Assembly: GCA_025612375.1 (NCBI GenBank)
Contig: JAAXKN010000037.1
Coordinates: 1-40,511, forward strand
Length of the DNA stretch: 40,511 bases
Origin: Ignavibacteria bacterium
Lineage (GTDB): Bacteria; Bacteroidota; Ignavibacteria; Ignavibacteriales; SURF-24
Reading direction: 5' to 3'
Shown here: positions 39,268-40,511 of the stretch, one piece after another
How the letters are laid out: each line of letters opens with the position of its first letter
How positions within the stretch are numbered: the stretch's first letter is position 1
The notes under the pieces: model-generated
Databases searched by the model: none
What the model saw: only the letters and a program-made list of their open reading frames with translations
Told to the model about the DNA's origin: nothing
Program-made: the position numbers and the translations under genes

Positions 39268-40511
39268 ATGAAAAAAGCTTTTTTTATCCCGGTTATTTGT
39301 GCGCTCATATTTTATTCGGGATGCAAAACTGATGCACACAAAAACACAAACAATCATGAAATCAATTATGGTATTTCACAAACCTATGACTTTTGGCCGA
39401 CATACGATGATATGCTTGATGAAAAGTCATCTGCCAGGGTTGATACTGCACTATTCAGACTTCAGATGAATGAACTGCTTCCGCCTGAAAAGATATTTGA
39501 ACTCTTCGGTTCGGGTTATCACAATTTCTACCTTCAGCTTGTTATAAAGGAAAATGAATCAAGTTTCCGCTTGTGTACTGATGCTTCTTTCTGGAGAGGC
39601 CGGGGTGAGGATACTGAAGATATGCTTTATACCGATTCTAAAGGTCAGTTCCCCCGGCACAGGCCTTCTGTAAGATATTCGAAGAATACTGATAAAAAAA
39701 TTACACATGAGAATGTTACTGATAACGGCAAAATTTCTGTCTTTTATTCCATTTATCCCGATGCAAAAAAAATATTTATTGTTAAGCCGGGAATAAAAAA
39801 CGGCAAACCGGTCAGAAGCAGCAAACTTTATGAAATAAGTGTCTTTATCGGAAAAGATAAAAAGATCGCGCGCCCCTGGAGTATAAAGGAAGTAAATATT
39901 TCAAAATATCTGGATCATATTTATGAGAAAAATGTTGACAGGTTCTGGTACTCTACGGGACTGGCAGCTGTAAGCATTGATGGTTTTGAATCAGTACGCA
40001 AAGCAATTTCATATCCTGAAGAAGCCTTGAAAAATGGTGTGACAGGAAGAGTAATTGTTGAGATCTTTGCTGATGAAGAAGGCAATTTTGCAGGCTATCA
40101 GCTATTAAAAGGCTTAGGCTACGGCTGCGATGAAGCTGTTATTAAGGCAATTAAGGATCTAAAACCTAAAACCTATCCGACCGGACAGAGAAGCTCCATT
40201 ATTGTTCCCTTTGAATTCGGTCCTCCGCAGACAACACCCATCGATTTGGCTGTACAGCTTTTTGATGTTAATCCTGACCCGAATGTTTATAACAATATCC
40301 GTCTCGGAATTATTAATAAGAACAAAACCGATAAGAACCTGGACCAGAAATACTTTGTGTATGTATATATAGACAAACACCTTGTCTTTCAGACCTTATG
40401 TAACGGTATTTCAAAATCTGATGCCCAGCAGTTCTACTGGTTCCGCTTTCAGCCCAATAAACCAGGGACATATGACTATACTGTTTATATAGACCCTGAG
40501 AACAGGCTTAA
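39268..40511 (+). CDS. Lipoprotein with internal TonB C-terminal domain (3' end outside window)
   Basis: At least 414 residues, no stop codon before the window ends. The signal ends FYSGC, so Cys19 is the likely lipidation site; tyrosine at -3 is unusual but tolerated in this lineage. Residues 20-240 form a domain I do not recognise (VDTALFRLQMNEL, LFGSGYHNFYLQLVIKE and a beta-rich stretch). A TonB_C-type domain occupies about 246-315 (SYPEEALKNGVTGRVIVEIFADEEGNF ... LGYGCDEAVIKAIKDLKP). A further beta-rich domain with YVYIDKHLVF follows to the edge. AAGGGGAG lies about 8 nt before the ATG, 16 nt after the anti-sigma stop, so it belongs to the sigma operon. Unlike a real TonB it has no membrane helix. 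Confidence 0.82.
   Translation, partial: MKKAFFIPVICALIFYSGCKTDAHKNTNNHEINYGISQTYDFWPTYDDMLDEKSSARVDTALFRLQMNELLPPEKIFELFGSGYHNFYLQLVIKENESSFRLCTDASFWRGRGEDTEDMLYTDSKGQFPRHRPSVRYSKNTDKKITHENVTDNGKISVFYSIYPDAKKIFIVKPGIKNGKPVRSSKLYEISVFIGKDKKIARPWSIKEVNISKYLDHIYEKNVDRFWYSTGLAAVSIDGFESVRKAISYPEEALKNGVTGRVIVEIFADEEGNFAGYQLLKGLGYGCDEAVIKAIKDLKPKTYPTGQRSSIIVPFEFGPPQTTPIDLAVQLFDVNPDPNVYNNIRLGIINKNKTDKNLDQKYFVYVYIDKHLVFQTLCNGISKSDAQQFYWFRFQPNKPGTYDYTVYIDPENRL

Overview
The window reads as a chromosomal segment of a free-living member of the Bacteroidota/Ignavibacteriota (FCB) lineage, most like an Ignavibacteriales bacterium. This is inferred from protein style: a Bacteroidota-type TonB N-terminus, a GH92 mannosidase, YncE-type propellers and relaxed lipoboxes. 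Promoters are mixed: E. coli-like sigma70 sites, one TAnnTTTG site of the Bacteroidota type, one FliA/sigma28-like site and one ECF-like site. No rRNA, tRNA, CRISPR array, intact insertion sequence or prophage was found. Coding is dense, genes lie on both strands, and many transcripts end at clear stem-loop terminators.

Layout. Positions 1-5303: glutamate dehydrogenase (-), a KefB/CPA2 cation:proton antiporter (-) and a divergent M24 Xaa-Pro peptidase (+). Positions 5539-9160: a secreted lipoprotein (+), a DUF2203 protein (+), an OsmC protein and a medium-chain quinone-type oxidoreductase (-), and a GNAT acetyltransferase (+). Positions 9196-12416: a pentose-phosphate operon (-) made of a ribose-5-phosphate isomerase B/transaldolase fusion followed by glucose-6-phosphate dehydrogenase. 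Positions 12505-20588: TonB (-), an NAD(P)-binding oxidoreductase plus a GH92 exo-mannosidase (+), a DinB protein (-), a small secreted protein (-) and a large chemoreceptor (+) behind a sigma28-like promoter. Positions 21061-25617: a very large glutamate synthase alpha subunit (+) with no beta subunit beside it.

Positions 25633-33757 (-) form an efflux island in transcription order: OmpR-type regulator, sensor kinase (ATGA overlap), PepSY-like secreted protein, terminator, then TolC-like protein, lipoprotein adaptor and CusA-like RND pump in a tightly coupled operon. Positions 33839-36036 hold a YncE-like propeller (-), a c-type cytochrome (-) and a 53-residue DUF2188-like protein (+). Positions 36365-37099 hold a flavodoxin-fold protein with a compact four-cysteine motif (+). 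Positions 37168-38036 are a HigBA-type toxin-antitoxin module (-) with two matched operator-like inverted repeats. Positions 38183 to the end are an ECF sigma factor, a zinc-type anti-sigma factor and a lipoprotein carrying an internal TonB C-terminal domain, cut by the window end (+).

Genes that appear to work together: the RpiB-Tal fusion with Zwf (oxidative and non-oxidative pentose-phosphate steps); the two-component system, PepSY protein and RND pump (sensing and export, probably metals or toxicants); and the sigma/anti-sigma/TonB_C lipoprotein operon (an envelope-signalling unit under likely autoregulation). The most unusual items are the RpiB-Tal fusion with an intact internal ribosome-binding site and start, the TonB_C domain on a lipoprotein controlled by an ECF sigma factor, the paired operators of the toxin-antitoxin module, and 7-nt-period intergenic repeats with a shared consensus at two distant sites.
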